Below are positions 36,735-47,518 of a stretch of DNA of 64,000 nucleotides, piece after piece. The notes under the pieces were generated by a model. It did not search any database, was not told where the DNA came from, and saw only the letters and a program-made list of their open reading frames with translations. The stretch is taken from NCBI RefSeq assembly GCF_000350085.1, contig NZ_CAUM01000067.1, positions 30,117 to 94,116 of the forward strand, written 5' to 3'. Every line of letters begins with the position of its first letter. Position 1 is the stretch's first letter. Source of the DNA: Mesorhizobium metallidurans STM 2683. Lineage in GTDB: Bacteria; Pseudomonadota; Alphaproteobacteria; Rhizobiales; Rhizobiaceae. The translations under genes and the position numbers were made by a program.

Positions 36735-36833
36735 AAAAACGGGTTCGGGCCGGACAATCGGCGCCTGATTCCACCGTGAGTCCGGCCTGACCTGAGATCA
36801 ATTCGCATTGGGGGCGATGTGCGTCACCGCTGG

Positions 36834-37736
36834 TCAGGTAGCGTGGCGCAACGCAACAAGCGTGAGCAGCCAGTCGCGAAAGGAGGCGACCGGCGGATGG
36901 CCGCGCTTGTCATGCGGCACGACCAGATAATAGGCGCTGCGGCTCTGCATCGGCCGGCCGGGCGCCGGCACGAGCTGGCCGCGCTGCAATTCGCCCGATA
37001 TCAGGATCAGCGGCAGCAGCGCGACGCCGAGCCCGGCCATGCAGGCCTGGGCGGCGGTGCCGAACTGCTCGAACTGCATGCCGGGTCCCGTCGGCGCACT
37101 CAGGCCCTGATGTTCGAACCATTCGGTCCAGGCGCCGGGGCGCGTCGCCATGTGCAGCAGCGGCAGGCGACCGATGTCGGCCGGCGTGGCAATGGCGCGG
37201 CCGGCCAGGAATTCGGGCGAGACGACAGGCGCCACCGTCTCGCGCACCAGCAGCGTGGAGTCGGCGTCCGGCCAGTCGGGCAGGCCGTAATGGATCGCGG
37301 CATCGAGCCGCTCGCGGGCGAAGTCGAAGCGGCCGATGCGGGTGACGAAATTGATGGTGATATCGGGATTGTTTTCGACGAAATCGGGAATGAGCGGCAT
37401 CAGCCAGCGCGTGCCGAAGGTCGGCAGTATGGCGAGGTTCAATATGCCACTATGCCGATTGCTCATCAATCCGAGCGCCGCGTCACGCAACTGGCCAAGG
37501 GCGGCGCGCACCGCTTCGGCATAGATTTCGCCTGCCGTCGACAGCCTGACGTTACGGCTGTCGCGGTCGAACAGCCGTTTCCCGAATTGTTCTTCCAGCA
37601 ATGCAATCTGCCGGCTGACAGCACCTTGGGTCAGATCGAGCTCGCGCGCGGCGGCGGTGAAGGAGCCGAGACGTGCCACCGCCTCGAAGGCAGCAAGGGC
37701 GCCTATGTTCGGCAAGAGGCGGCGCTGGACGTTCAT
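36834..37736 (-). CDS. LysR-family regulator, GcvA type, divergent from glutaryl-CoA dehydrogenase
   Basis: The 300-residue protein has the GcvA-like start RRLLPNIGALAAFEAVARLG, the HTH AARELDLTQGAVSRQIALLE and a standard effector domain. Its position, head to head with the acyl-CoA dehydrogenase gene across 104 nt, is the usual place for the regulator of glutaryl-CoA dehydrogenase. A glutarate or glutaryl-CoA derived effector is therefore likely but not shown. Confidence 0.9.
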   Translation of the reverse strand: MNVQRRLLPNIGALAAFEAVARLGSFTAAARELDLTQGAVSRQIALLEEQFGKRLFDRDSRNVRLSTAGEIYAEAVRAALGQLRDAALGLMSNRHSGILNLAILPTFGTRWLMPLIPDFVENNPDITINFVTRIGRFDFARERLDAAIHYGLPDWPDADSTLLVRETVAPVVSPEFLAGRAIATPADIGRLPLLHMATRPGAWTEWFEHQGLSAPTGPGMQFEQFGTAAQACMAGLGVALLPLILISGELQRGQLVPAPGRPMQSRSAYYLVVPHDKRGHPPVASFRDWLLTLVALRHAT

Positions 37737-37840
37737 AATCCATTACTAGCGCTCATTGATCGGCGATGCAATTTCGTTTGATTTTTTCGAGGTAGGGGTC
37801 GATAAGCCGGGCACTTCAAGATTTTGTGGAACCGAGAGCC

Positions 37841-39031
37841 ATGGCCGCCGAGAAGAACGTCTTCGTCTGGAACGATCCTTTCCTGATCGAAGAGCAGCTT
37901 TCAGAGGACGAGCGCATGGTGCGCGATGGCGCGGCGGCATTCGCCGCCGACAAGCTCGCGCCCAGGATCGAGGAAGCCTATCTCGAGGAAAAGACCGACG
38001 CCGGCATCTTCCGCGAGATGGGCGAGGCCGGTCTGCTCGGCATCACCATCCCCGAGGAATATGGCGGGCTTGGCGCCAACTATGTCACCTACGGGCTGGT
38101 GGCGCGGGAGGTCGAGCGCATCGATTCCGGCTATCGCTCGATGATGAGCGTGCAGTCGTCGCTGGTGATGTACCCGATCCACGCGTATGGCTCGGAGGCG
38201 CAACGCAAGAAGTACCTGCCGAAGCTGGCTTCCGGCGAGTGGATCGGCTGCTTCGGACTGACCGAGCCGGATGCCGGCTCCGATCCGGGCGGCATGAAGA
38301 CACGGGCCGAGAAGACGGCCAACGGCTACAGGCTCTCCGGTTCGAAGATGTGGATTTCCAACGCGCCGATCGCCGACGTGTTCGTCGTCTGGGCAAAATC
38401 GGCGGCACACAACAATGAGATCCGTGGCTTCGTGCTGGAAAAGGGCATGAAGGGGCTGTCGGCGCCGAAGATCGGCGGCAAGCTGTCGTTGCGCGCGTCG
38501 ATCACCGGCGAGGTGGTGATGGAAGGCGTCGAAGTCGGCGAAGACGCGCTGTTGCCCAATGTCTCCGGCCTGAAAGGGCCGTTCGGCTGCCTCAACCGGG
38601 CGCGCTACGGCATCTCCTGGGGCGCGATGGGCGCGGCCGAGGATTGCTGGCACCGGGCGCGGCAGTACGGCCTCGACCGCAAGCAGTTCGGCAAGCCGCT
38701 GGCCGGCACGCAGCTTTTCCAGAAGAAGCTCGCCGACATGCAGACCGAGATCGCGCTTGGCCTGCAGGGCTCGCTGAGGGTCGGGCGGCTGATGGATGAA
38801 GGCAAGATGGCGCCGGAGATGATCTCGATCGTCAAGCGCAACAATTGCGGCAAGGCGCTCGATATCGCCCGCCAGGCCCGCGACATGCATGGCGGCAACG
38901 GCATACAGATCGGCTACCACGTGATGCGCCACGCGCAGAACCTGGAAACCGTCAACACCTACGAGGGCACGCATGATGTGCACGCACTGATCCTCGGGCG
39001 GGCGCAGACCGGGATACAGGCGTTTTTCTAA
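37841..39031 (+). CDS. gcdH: glutaryl-CoA dehydrogenase
   Basis: The 396-residue flavoprotein starts at ATG 37841; a GTG 15 nt earlier is possible. GCDH marks are clear: [20 protein letters not shown] contains the Arg that binds the glutaryl carboxylate, followed by [35 protein letters not shown], and the catalytic Glu in [17 protein letters not shown]. It converts glutaryl-CoA to crotonyl-CoA with loss of CO2, late in lysine and tryptophan degradation. The dehydrogenase at 48951 may feed the same pathway. Confidence 0.93.
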   Translation: MAAEKNVFVWNDPFLIEEQLSEDERMVRDGAAAFAADKLAPRIEEAYLEEKTDAGIFREMGEAGLLGITIPEEYGGLGANYVTYGLVAREVERIDSGYRSMMSVQSSLVMYPIHAYGSEAQRKKYLPKLASGEWIGCFGLTEPDAGSDPGGMKTRAEKTANGYRLSGSKMWISNAPIADVFVVWAKSAAHNNEIRGFVLEKGMKGLSAPKIGGKLSLRASITGEVVMEGVEVGEDALLPNVSGLKGPFGCLNRARYGISWGAMGAAEDCWHRARQYGLDRKQFGKPLAGTQLFQKKLADMQTEIALGLQGSLRVGRLMDEGKMAPEMISIVKRNNCGKALDIARQARDMHGGNGIQIGYHVMRHAQNLETVNTYEGTHDVHALILGRAQTGIQAFF

Positions 39032-39154
39032 AAGGCGTTGGACTGTTCGGCGCTGCTTAAATTAGGTGCACCGCAACATCTCTGCTTGGAGAATGGCCGG
39101 CATTTGTGTCAGGGTTCGGCGAATTCGTTTTGAAACGCCGACTTCCGGGGCACC

Positions 39155-42100
39155 ATGGCAATTCTGGCAGCCGTCTACCACCTGACCCATTACAAATACG
39201 ACCGGCCGGTGGTGCTTGGTCCCCAGGTCATCAGGCTGCAGCCGGCGCCGCATTCGCGCACCAAGGTGCTCAGCCACTCGCTCAAGGTCGAGCCGGCAAA
39301 CCACTTCGTCAATCTGCAGCAGGACCCGTATGGCAATTTCCTTGCCCGTTTCGTCTTCCCTGAGCCGGTGAGCGAGCTGAAGATCGAGGTCGACCTCGTC
39401 GCCGACATGACGGTCTACAATCCGTTCGACTTCTTCGTCGAGCCGTCGGCCGAGACGTTTCCGTTCGAGTACCCGGAAGAGATCAGCGACGATCTCGCCA
39501 TTTACCGGACGCCGGAGTCGGCTGGCCCCTTGCTGTCGTCCTTTCTCGCTACTATCGACCGCAGCCCGAGGAACACGGTCGATTTCCTCGTCGACCTCAA
39601 TGCGCGGCTGCAGCGCGAGATCGCCTATATCGTGCGGATGGAAACCGGCGTCTTCTCGCCGGAGGAGACGCTTGTCGCCAGGAAAGGCTCATGCCGCGAC
39701 TCGAGCTGGCTGCTGGTGCAGATCCTCAGGAATCTCGGCATCGCCGCGCGCTTCGTCTCCGGCTATCTGATCCAGCTCAAGCCCGATCTCGTCGCGCTCG
39801 ATGGACCGCCGGGCACGGCGATCGACTTCACCGATCTGCATGCCTGGTGCGAGGTCTATCTTCCCGGCGCCGGCTGGATCGGCTTCGACCCGACCTCCGG
39901 CCTGCTCACCGGCGAAAGTCATGTGCCGCTGGCGGCGACTCCGCATTTTCGCAATGCAGCACCGATTTCCGGCATGGCGAGCTTCGCCAATGTCGAGTTC
40001 GGCTTCGACATGCGGGTCGACCGCATTGCCGAACACCCGCGCATCACCAAGCCGTTCTCCGACGAAAGCTGGCAGGCGCTCGATGCGCTCGGCAACAAGG
40101 TCGATGCGGCGCTCGATGCCGGTGATGTCAGGCTGACGATGGGCGGTGAGCCGACCTTCGTCTCAATCGACGATTTCGAGGCAGACGAGTGGAACACCGC
40201 CGCCGTCGGCCCGACCAAACGCGAAAAGGCCGACGCGCTGATCAGAAAACTGCGCGAGCGCTTCGCACCCGGCGGTTTTCTCCACTATGGCCAGGGCAAA
40301 TGGTATCCGGGCGAAAGCCTGCCGCGCTGGACCTTCTCGCTCTACTGGCGCACCGATGGCGAGCCGGTGTGGAGCGACCCGTCGCTGATCGCGCGGGAAA
40401 AGAGCGAGGCGGATGTCGGGCCGAAACAGGCGGAAAGCCTGCTGACGACGATCGCCGGCGAGCTCGGCATCGACAAGGCGATGGTCAGCGAAGCCTATGA
40501 GGATCCGGCCGAGTGGCTGCTCAAGGAAGGCAAGCTGCCGGACAATGTCGACCCCTCCAATTCGAAGCTGGAAGACCCTGAAGAGCGCAGCCGCATGGTA
40601 AAAGTGTTCGAACGCGGCCTGACCAAGCCGTCCGGCTACGTGCTTCCGGTCCAGCGCTGGAACAGCCAGGCGGCGGGGCAGCGCTGGCGTTCGGAAAAAT
40701 GGAAGACGCGGCGCGGCCGGCTGTTCCTGGTGCCGGGCGATTCACCGGTCGGCTATCGCCTGCCGCTCGGCACGCTGCCCTATGTGCCGCCGGCGCAGTT
40801 CCCCTACATCGTGCCGGTCGACCCGTCGCTGCCGCGCGGGCCACTGCCGGCGCGCGGGGCCATCTTGCCCCAAGCTGCTCCGGCCGAACTGGAAGGCGCC
40901 AATGAGGCGGCGCGCCGCCAGCAGGCTGCGTCGTTTACTGCCGCGACCGCGCAGCAGGACCGCGTCGAGCAGGAGATCACCGAGATCGGCGGCGCGGTGC
41001 GTACAGCACTTTCGGTCGAGCCCCGCGACGGGCGGCTTTGCGTGTTCATGCCACCGGTCGAGGCCTTGGAGGACTATCTCGAACTCGTCGCAGCGGCGGA
41101 AAACGCGGCAAGGACGATCGGGGTGCCGGTGCATATCGAAGGCTACGGCCCGCCGCACGATCCGCGCCTCAACGTCATCAGGGTGGCGCCCGATCCCGGC
41201 GTCATCGAGGTCAACATCCATCCCGCTGCGAATTGGCAGGATTGCGTGGCGACGACCACGGCGATCTACGAGGAGGCGCGGCAGACTCGGCTTGGCGCAG
41301 ACAAGTTCATGATCGACGGCCGCCACACCGGCACCGGCGGCGGCAATCATGTCGTCGTCGGCGGGGCGACGCCCGATGACAGCCCGTTCCTGCGCCGCCC
41401 GGACCTGTTGAAAAGCCTGGTGCTGCAATGGCAGCGGCATCCCTCGCTGTCCTATCTGTTCTCGGGCCTGTTCATAGGTCCGACCAGCCAGGCGCCGCGC
41501 TTCGATGAGGCGCGGCACGATTCGCTCTATGAACTCGAAATCGCGATGGCGCAGGTGCCGCATCCGGACAACGGCAATGCAGGCCAGGGCAGCGCGCCGT
41601 TGCCGTGGCTGGTCGACCGGCTGTTCCGCAATCTTCTGGCCGACGTCACCGGCAATACGCACCGCTCGGAAATCTGCATCGACAAATTATTTTCGCCCGA
41701 CGGTCCGACCGGCCGTCTCGGCCTGGTCGAGTTCCGCGGCTTCGAGATGCCGCCCAATGCGCGCATGAGCCTGGCGCAGCAATTGCTGGTGCGCGCCATC
41801 ATTGCCCGCGCCTGGAAGAACCCGCTCGACGGCCGTTTCGTGCGCTGGGGGACGTCGCTGCATGACCGTTTCATGCTGCCGCATTACGTCTGGGCCGACT
41901 TTCTCGACGTGCTCGACGACCTCAAGCTGAACGGCTTCGAATTCCGCCCCGAATGGTTCGATGCGCAGCTCGAATTCCGCTTTCCGTTCTGCGGCGAGGT
42001 TCAGCATGCCGGCATCAAGCTGGAACTGCGGCAGGCGCTGGAGCCTTGGCACGTCATGGGCGAACAGGGCGCCATCGGCGGCACGGTGCGCTTCGTCGAT

Positions 42101-42529
42101 TCCTCGGTCGAGCGGCTGCAGGTGAAGACCGAAGGTCTCAACCCGGAACGCCATTCTGTCGTCTGCAACGGCCGCATCGTGCCGCTGAAAGTCACCGACA
42201 ACAGGGAGATCGCGGTTGCCGGCGTCCGCTTCAAGGCCTGGCAGTCGGCCTCGGGCCTGCATCCGGCACTGCCGGTCAACACACCGCTGGTCTTCGACAT
42301 CTACGATCGCTGGTCGGGCCGGGCGGTCGGCGGCTGCGTCTACCATGTCGCGCATCCCGGCGGGCGCAATTACGACACCTTCCCGGTCAATGGCAACGAA
42401 GCTGAGGCGCGTCGGCTTGCCCGCTTCGAGCCGCGCGGCCATACGCCGTCAGCCTATGTGCTGCGCGACGAAGAAGCCGCCGAAGATTTCCCGATGACCC
42501 TTGACCTCAGGCGACCCGCAAGACTCTGA
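39155..42529 (+). CDS. transglutaminase-like / DUF2126 large protein
   Basis: The 1124-residue protein has an N-terminal bacterial transglutaminase half (residues ~1-270). Its triad Cys lies in [14 protein letters not shown], His in [12 protein letters not shown] and Asp in GFDPTSGLL. The rest (from about residue 290) is DUF2126, with [36 protein letters not shown] and [23 protein letters not shown]2126 has features of circularly permuted amine/carboxylate ligases. It heads a three-gene operon of peptide-acting domains. The substrate is unknown. Confidence 0.9.
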   Translation: MAILAAVYHLTHYKYDRPVVLGPQVIRLQPAPHSRTKVLSHSLKVEPANHFVNLQQDPYGNFLARFVFPEPVSELKIEVDLVADMTVYNPFDFFVEPSAETFPFEYPEEISDDLAIYRTPESAGPLLSSFLATIDRSPRNTVDFLVDLNARLQREIAYIVRMETGVFSPEETLVARKGSCRDSSWLLVQILRNLGIAARFVSGYLIQLKPDLVALDGPPGTAIDFTDLHAWCEVYLPGAGWIGFDPTSGLLTGESHVPLAATPHFRNAAPISGMASFANVEFGFDMRVDRIAEHPRITKPFSDESWQALDALGNKVDAALDAGDVRLTMGGEPTFVSIDDFEADEWNTAAVGPTKREKADALIRKLRERFAPGGFLHYGQGKWYPGESLPRWTFSLYWRTDGEPVWSDPSLIAREKSEADVGPKQAESLLTTIAGELGIDKAMVSEAYEDPAEWLLKEGKLPDNVDPSNSKLEDPEERSRMVKVFERGLTKPSGYVLPVQRWNSQAAGQRWRSEKWKTRRGRLFLVPGDSPVGYRLPLGTLPYVPPAQFPYIVPVDPSLPRGPLPARGAILPQAAPAELEGANEAARRQQAASFTAATAQQDRVEQEITEIGGAVRTALSVEPRDGRLCVFMPPVEALEDYLELVAAAENAARTIGVPVHIEGYGPPHDPRLNVIRVAPDPGVIEVNIHPAANWQDCVATTTAIYEEARQTRLGADKFMIDGRHTGTGGGNHVVVGGATPDDSPFLRRPDLLKSLVLQWQRHPSLSYLFSGLFIGPTSQAPRFDEARHDSLYELEIAMAQVPHPDNGNAGQGSAPLPWLVDRLFRNLLADVTGNTHRSEICIDKLFSPDGPTGRLGLVEFRGFEMPPNARMSLAQQLLVRAIIARAWKNPLDGRFVRWGTSLHDRFMLPHYVWADFLDVLDDLKLNGFEFRPEWFDAQLEFRFPFCGEVQHAGIKLELRQALEPWHVMGEQGAIGGTVRFVDSSVERLQVKTEGLNPERHSVVCNGRIVPLKVTDNREIAVAGVRFKAWQSASGLHPALPVNTPLVFDIYDRWSGRAVGGCVYHVAHPGGRNYDTFPVNGNEAEARRLARFEPRGHTPSAYVLRDEEAAEDFPMTLDLRRPARL

Positions 42530-42535
42530 TCGGCC

Positions 42536-44947
42536 ATGGCAAAGGGGAATCAGAAGAAAATACGCGGCAAGCCGCTGGTCCACAGTCTGCTGGAACACTA
42601 CCGGCCGATCGACGGCGTCGTCGACGAGATGGTCGATGCCTCGGGCAATCCCCGCCCGGTCTGGAAGGCCTTCATCGAGGCGCTGGAGGAACTGGGTCCG
42701 GAAAAGCTCGCCCAGCGCTTCGCCCGCGCCGACCAGTATCTGCGCGACGCCGGCGTCTATTACCGCGTCTATGACAAGGCCGGCGCCAATGAGCGGGAAT
42801 GGCCGCTGGCGCATGTCCCCCTGCTGATCGAGGAGAGGGAATGGGCCGACATCAGCGCCGGCCTGGTCCAGCGGGCCGATCTGTTCGAGGAAACGCTTGC
42901 GGACATCTACGGGCCGAACCGGCTGGTCGAGAAAGGCATCCTGCCGGCAGGGCTGATCGCGGCGAGCCCGGAATATTTGCGGCCGGTGGTCGGCGTCAGG
43001 CCTGCCAGCGGCCATTTCCTGCATTTCTGCGCCTTCGAGCTCGGCCGCGGTCCTGACGGCCGCTGGTGGGTGCTGGGCGACCGGACGCAGGCGCCGTCGG
43101 GCGCAGGCTTTGCCCTGGAAAACCGCGTCGCCACCACGCGCGCGCTGTCCGACATCTATGGCGAGATGCATGTGCATCGCCTTGCCGGCTTCTTCCGCCG
43201 CTTTCGCGATGCACTGATCGGCATGGCCAAGATATCAGGTGGCCGCGTCGCCATCCTGACGCCGGGACCGCTCAACGAAACCTATTACGAACATGCCTAT
43301 ATCGCGCGCTATCTCGGCATCATGCTGCTTGAAGGCGAGGATCTGACCGTCTCCGGCGGCAGGCTGATGGTGCGCACCGTTTCGGGCCTGATGCCGGTCA
43401 GCGTGCTGTGGCGGCGGCTCGACGCCGCCTTCGCCGACCCGCTCGAACTCAGGCCGGAGTCGCAGATCGGCACACCCGGGCTGGTCGAGGCGATCCGGCG
43501 CGGCGCCGTTTCGGCGGTCAATGCGCTCGGTTCCGGCCTGATGGAAACGCGGGCGCTGCTCTCCTTCCTGCCGAAGGTTGCGCGCGAGCTGCGCAATGAG
43601 GATCTTTTATTGCCAAGCATCGCCACCTGGTGGTGCGGGCAAAAGACGGCGCGCAAGCATGTGCTGGCCAATCTCGACCGCATGGTGATCGGCCCAGCGC
43701 TGTCGACGCGGCTTGCCTTCGAGGATGACAATTTGACCAGGCTCGGTTCGGCGCTGTCCGAGGAACAGCGGGCAGAACTCGCGGCATACATCGAACGGGA
43801 AGGCGGCGATTTCGTCGGCCAGGAAGCGGTGACGCTTTCGACCACGCCGGTCTATGTCGGCGGCCGGCTGGAGCCACGGCCGGCAAGCCTGCGCGTCTAT
43901 CTGGCGCGCACGCCGGAAGGCTGGACGGTGATGCCGGGCGGCTTTGCCCGGGTCGGCTTTTCGCTCGATCCGACGGCCATCGCCATGCAGCGCGGCGGTC
44001 AGGCGGCGGATGTGTGGGTGATCAGCGACAGGCCTGTCGAGCGTGAGACGCTGCTGCCGCAGGAGCACGACAGCTTCACCCGCACCCTGCCGGGCAGCCT
44101 GCCCAGCCGCTCGGCGGAGAACCTGACATGGCTCGGCCGCTATATCGAGCGATCGGAAGACACGGTGCGCATCTTGCGCGCCTACCATGTGCGGCTGGCG
44201 GAGACCTCCGATCCGGACATGCCCTTGCTTGCCGATGTCAGGGACTATCTCGAACCCTTCGGCATCGACGTTCAATCGGCGATTCCGTTGGGGCTGATCT
44301 CCACGCTGGACAGCGCCGTCTACAGCGCCGGGCAGATCCGCGACCGCTTTTCGCCCGACGGCTGGCTGGCGCTGAAGGATCTGTCGAAGACCATTCACCA
44401 GTTCGCGGAGACGGTGGCGCCGGGCGACGATGCGACGCGGGCGATGACGGTCATGCTGCGCAAGCTCGCCGGATTTTCCGGCCTGCTGCATGAGAACATG
44501 TATCGCTTCACCGGCTGGCGTTTCCTGGAAATCGGCCGTCGCCTGGAACGCGGCATCCAGATCGCCCGCACGCTCGCCCGGCTGACCAGGGCCGCGGCGC
44601 CGGACGGCGCGCTCGATATGATGCTGGAGATCGGCGACAGCGTCATGACCCACCGGCGGCAGTATCCGGTACAGGCAGGCCGGCGCACGGTGATCGATCT
44701 CCTGGTGCTCGATCCGCTCAACCCACGTTCGATCCTGTTCCAGCTCGAGCGGCTGAAGGCCGAAATCGCGCTGCTGCCCGCTGTCGGCGGCGAGGGGCAT
44801 ATGTCGCTGGCGGCGAAAGAAATCCTGCAGCTCAACACGGCAATCGCCATCAAGGAACCCTCTGACATGACGGCAAAGGCGCTCGACGATCTCGCCAATG
44901 AGATAGGCGGCCTCTACAACAGCCTCGCCAAGGCCTATTTCGGGTAA
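42536..44947 (+). CDS. fused circularly permuted ATP-grasp (DUF404/407) and alpha-E (DUF403) protein
   Basis: The 803-residue protein joins two domains that are often separate genes. Residues ~1-480 are a type 2 circularly permuted ATP-grasp ligase (VLGDRTQAPSGAGFALENR, ILTPGPLNETYYEHAYIARY, EGGDFVGQEAVTLSTTPVYV). Residues ~490-800 are the alpha-helical alpha-E domain (SAENLTWLGRYIERSEDTVR, GWRFLEIGRRLERGIQIART). Comparative genomics links these to peptide bond formation coupled with transglutaminase-like proteases, as in the flanking genes. It starts 6 nt after the DUF2126 gene. Confidence 0.92.
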   Translation: MAKGNQKKIRGKPLVHSLLEHYRPIDGVVDEMVDASGNPRPVWKAFIEALEELGPEKLAQRFARADQYLRDAGVYYRVYDKAGANEREWPLAHVPLLIEEREWADISAGLVQRADLFEETLADIYGPNRLVEKGILPAGLIAASPEYLRPVVGVRPASGHFLHFCAFELGRGPDGRWWVLGDRTQAPSGAGFALENRVATTRALSDIYGEMHVHRLAGFFRRFRDALIGMAKISGGRVAILTPGPLNETYYEHAYIARYLGIMLLEGEDLTVSGGRLMVRTVSGLMPVSVLWRRLDAAFADPLELRPESQIGTPGLVEAIRRGAVSAVNALGSGLMETRALLSFLPKVARELRNEDLLLPSIATWWCGQKTARKHVLANLDRMVIGPALSTRLAFEDDNLTRLGSALSEEQRAELAAYIEREGGDFVGQEAVTLSTTPVYVGGRLEPRPASLRVYLARTPEGWTVMPGGFARVGFSLDPTAIAMQRGGQAADVWVISDRPVERETLLPQEHDSFTRTLPGSLPSRSAENLTWLGRYIERSEDTVRILRAYHVRLAETSDPDMPLLADVRDYLEPFGIDVQSAIPLGLISTLDSAVYSAGQIRDRFSPDGWLALKDLSKTIHQFAETVAPGDDATRAMTVMLRKLAGFSGLLHENMYRFTGWRFLEIGRRLERGIQIARTLARLTRAAAPDGALDMMLEIGDSVMTHRRQYPVQAGRRTVIDLLVLDPLNPRSILFQLERLKAEIALLPAVGGEGHMSLAAKEILQLNTAIAIKEPSDMTAKALDDLANEIGGLYNSLAKAYFG

Positions 44948-44950
44948 GGT

Positions 44951-45835
44951 ATGCTCTACGACATCAGGCTTCATCTCAGCTACGACTATGATGCGGCGGC
45001 CGGTGGCGGCCGCCATCAGGTCCGCGTGCTGCCGTCGACGATATCAGGCGTGCAGCGCGTGATCGCCGCTTCGCTGTCGTTTGCGCCGGCGCCGGGCGAA
45101 CGCTCGGACTTTTCCGATTTCTTCGGCAACAGCGTCACCTCGATCGCCTTTCGCGATGTGCACGATGCGCTCGACATCAGGATGAGCGCGCGGGTTTCGG
45201 TCTCGCGTCCGGAGATTGGGCTGGACGTATCGCCCGACATTCGCCGGCTGAGAGAGGAACTCGATGCGGTGCGATCGCTGTCACCTGATTCACCGCATCA
45301 CTTTCTGGCGGCCAGCGATCATGCAGGCGTCGACGCGGATATCACGGCCTACGCACGCGGCAGTGCCGGCAGTTCGGCTGTCAGCACGGCTATGGAGTTG
45401 TGCAACCGCATCCACCACGATTTTACCTATGACGGCGAGGCGACCACCGTTCGGACCAAAGCCAGCGACGCATTCAGTCTGAAGCGGGGTGTCTGCCAGG
45501 ATTTCTCGCACATCATGATCGCCGGCCTGCGGGGTCTCGGCATTCCCGCCGGCTATGTCAGCGGCTTCCTGCGCACCATTCCGCCGAAGGGCAAGCCGCG
45601 GCTTGAAGGCGCCGACGCCATGCATGCCTGGGTGAAGGTGTGGTGCGGGCGCGATGCCGGGTGGCAGGAATTCGATCCAACCAACGGCATGCGAGCCAGC
45701 AACGACCACATCACCGTCGGCTATGGCCGCGACTATTCGGATGTGGCGCCGATCGTCGGCGTCCTTAAGACGACAGGCGGACAGGTCGGCGAGCAAGCCG
45801 TCGACGTCATCCCTGTCGTGCTCGAGAAGGCCTGA
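44951..45835 (+). CDS. transglutaminase-like cysteine protease family protein
   Basis: The 294-residue protein has an N-terminal beta-rich domain and a transglutaminase core with Cys in RGVCQDFSHIMIAG (near residue 180), His in DAMHAWVKVWCG and Asp in EFDPTNGMRAS. It is the third gene of the operon, 3 nt after the ATP-grasp/alpha-E gene. Such a trio (two transglutaminase-type proteins and a ligase) suggests synthesis and trimming of a peptide tag or small peptide. Confidence 0.92.
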   Translation: MLYDIRLHLSYDYDAAAGGGRHQVRVLPSTISGVQRVIAASLSFAPAPGERSDFSDFFGNSVTSIAFRDVHDALDIRMSARVSVSRPEIGLDVSPDIRRLREELDAVRSLSPDSPHHFLAASDHAGVDADITAYARGSAGSSAVSTAMELCNRIHHDFTYDGEATTVRTKASDAFSLKRGVCQDFSHIMIAGLRGLGIPAGYVSGFLRTIPPKGKPRLEGADAMHAWVKVWCGRDAGWQEFDPTNGMRASNDHITVGYGRDYSDVAPIVGVLKTTGGQVGEQAVDVIPVVLEKA

Positions 45836-45911
45836 CAGCAATCCAACAGCCAGGAGCCGGAACCAGCGGCCGGTCCGGCGCTTATCTATGGGAAATTTCC
45901 ATGGAGAGGAC

Positions 45912-47030
45912 ATGCTGGACAAATCGGGGTCGCCGTCAGGCCGATTGGCCGCAGTAAAGCTTCTACCGGGCAACGGGACGAAGAATGGCGCGCCGAGGAA
46001 CGGTGGGGGAACCTCCGCCGATCGAGCTTCGCTTACCTATGTCAGCGACGCCGAGCCCGGCATCCGTCGTGTCAGGACCGGTAAGGGATTTTCGTACAGA
46101 GGGTCGAACGGACGAGCGGTGGGCGAGGATGCCGTCGCGCGCATCAAGGCGCTCGCCATACCGCCAGCCTGGACCGATGTGTGGATTTCGCCAGACGCCG
46201 ATGGCCATATCCAGGCAACGGGCAGGGACCAGCGCGGACGCAAGCAATACCGCTATCATCCCGCATGGGCCGAGGAACGGGACGGGGCAAAATATTCGAG
46301 CCTCGTCGCCTTTGCCGAAAGCCTGCCTGGCTTGCGCGCGCAGATCGATGCCGATCTGCGCCGTCACGGCCTGCCGCTGGAACGCGTGGTGGCGGCGGTC
46401 GTCTGGCTGCTCGACAACACGATGATCCGCGTCGGCAACGCCGCCTATGCCCGCGACAACAGGAGCTTTGGGCTGACCACCCTGGGCGATCGCCATGTCG
46501 ACATCAAGGGCTCGAGCCTGCGCTTTGCTTTCAAAGGCAAGTCCGGCAAGGAATGGAAGCTGAAGCTTGTCGACCGCCGGATCGCGCGCATCGTGCGTGG
46601 CGCCCAGGACCTGCCGGGCCAGAAGCTGTTCCAGTATCTCGACGAAGACGGCAACAGGCGACCGATCCGTTCCGACGACGTCAACCGCTACATCAGGGAT
46701 GCTGCCGGCGCCGATTTCAGTTCCAAGCATTTCCGCACCTGGGGCGGCACCATCCATGCCGCGTCGCTGCTTGCGCAAACGGAGCGGCCTGAAAGCCAGG
46801 CACAGCAGAGGCGGGTGATCAATGGCGTCGTCGACAAGGTGGCCGAGCGGCTCGGCAATACGCGCGCCGTCTGCCGCAAATGCTACATCCACCCGCAAGT
46901 CTTCGACGCCTGGTCCGAGGGACGACTGCTCGGCGAAATGGCCGAGGCGAACAAGCGGAAGCGGTCGATACACGGCCTCGATGACGAGGAAGACCTCGTC
47001 CTCAGATGGCTGAAGGCGCGGGAAGGCTGA
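45912..47030 (+). CDS. DNA topoisomerase IB
   Basis: The 372-residue protein starts at ATG 45912 behind GGAGAGGA; an in-frame ATG at 45888 lacks such a site. It is a bacterial poxvirus-type topoisomerase IB: ALAIPPAWTDVWISPDADGH, DNTMIRVGNAAYARDN and FSSKHFRTWGGTIHAASLLA with catalytic Arg and His region. The active Tyr is expected in VCRKCYIHPQVFDAW. It relaxes supercoils through a 3'-phosphotyrosine intermediate. It lies 76 nt behind the transglutaminase operon on the same strand. Confidence 0.92.
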   Translation: MLDKSGSPSGRLAAVKLLPGNGTKNGAPRNGGGTSADRASLTYVSDAEPGIRRVRTGKGFSYRGSNGRAVGEDAVARIKALAIPPAWTDVWISPDADGHIQATGRDQRGRKQYRYHPAWAEERDGAKYSSLVAFAESLPGLRAQIDADLRRHGLPLERVVAAVVWLLDNTMIRVGNAAYARDNRSFGLTTLGDRHVDIKGSSLRFAFKGKSGKEWKLKLVDRRIARIVRGAQDLPGQKLFQYLDEDGNRRPIRSDDVNRYIRDAAGADFSSKHFRTWGGTIHAASLLAQTERPESQAQQRRVINGVVDKVAERLGNTRAVCRKCYIHPQVFDAWSEGRLLGEMAEANKRKRSIHGLDDEEDLVLRWLKAREG

Positions 47031-47143
47031 CGCAAGGTTCGGGCTGCCACCGGCTTGCGTGTCCATCGCGGGCGATTTTTTTATCGACGCACTGTCGGGA
47101 TCGGTCCTAGTGTTTCGTCCTTTGACGGAGAAAAGGACATCCC

Positions 47144-47518
47144 ATGCTCTACGCTATCCTCTGCTACGCCTCTGAAGACGTCGTCTGCTCCTGGAGCAAG
47201 GAACAGGATGAGGAGGTGATGACGAAACTTCTGGGTGTGCAGGAAAAATACGCCAAAGCCGGCCGGCTTGGCCCGGTGGCGCGCCTGTTGCCGACGACGG
47301 CGGCGACAACGCTGAGGAAGGTCAAGGGCGAATCCATCGTCATCGACGGTCCGTTCGCCGAAACCAAGGAACAATTCCTCGGCTTCTACACGCTCGAATG
47401 CAACGATCTCGATGAGGCGGTCGATTTCGCGCGCGAGCTTTCCGAGGTCAATCCCAGCGGCGGCTCCTACGAGATACGGCCGGTTTCCGTCTTCAATCCT
47501 ACCCGGGTTTCCGCATGA
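47144..47518 (+). CDS. YCII-related (DGPF) domain protein partnered with an ECF sigma factor
   Basis: The 124-residue protein has MLYAILCYASEDVV at its start, the IDGPFAETKEQFLGFYTLE signature and the end YEIRPVSVFNP. Its TGA overlaps the ATG of the sigma-factor gene, so the two are co-translated. DGPF proteins are the conserved genomic partners of ECF42 sigma factors. Their function is unknown and they do not act as a classical membrane anti-sigma factor. Confidence 0.92.
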   Translation: MLYAILCYASEDVVCSWSKEQDEEVMTKLLGVQEKYAKAGRLGPVARLLPTTAATTLRKVKGESIVIDGPFAETKEQFLGFYTLECNDLDEAVDFARELSEVNPSGGSYEIRPVSVFNPTRVSA

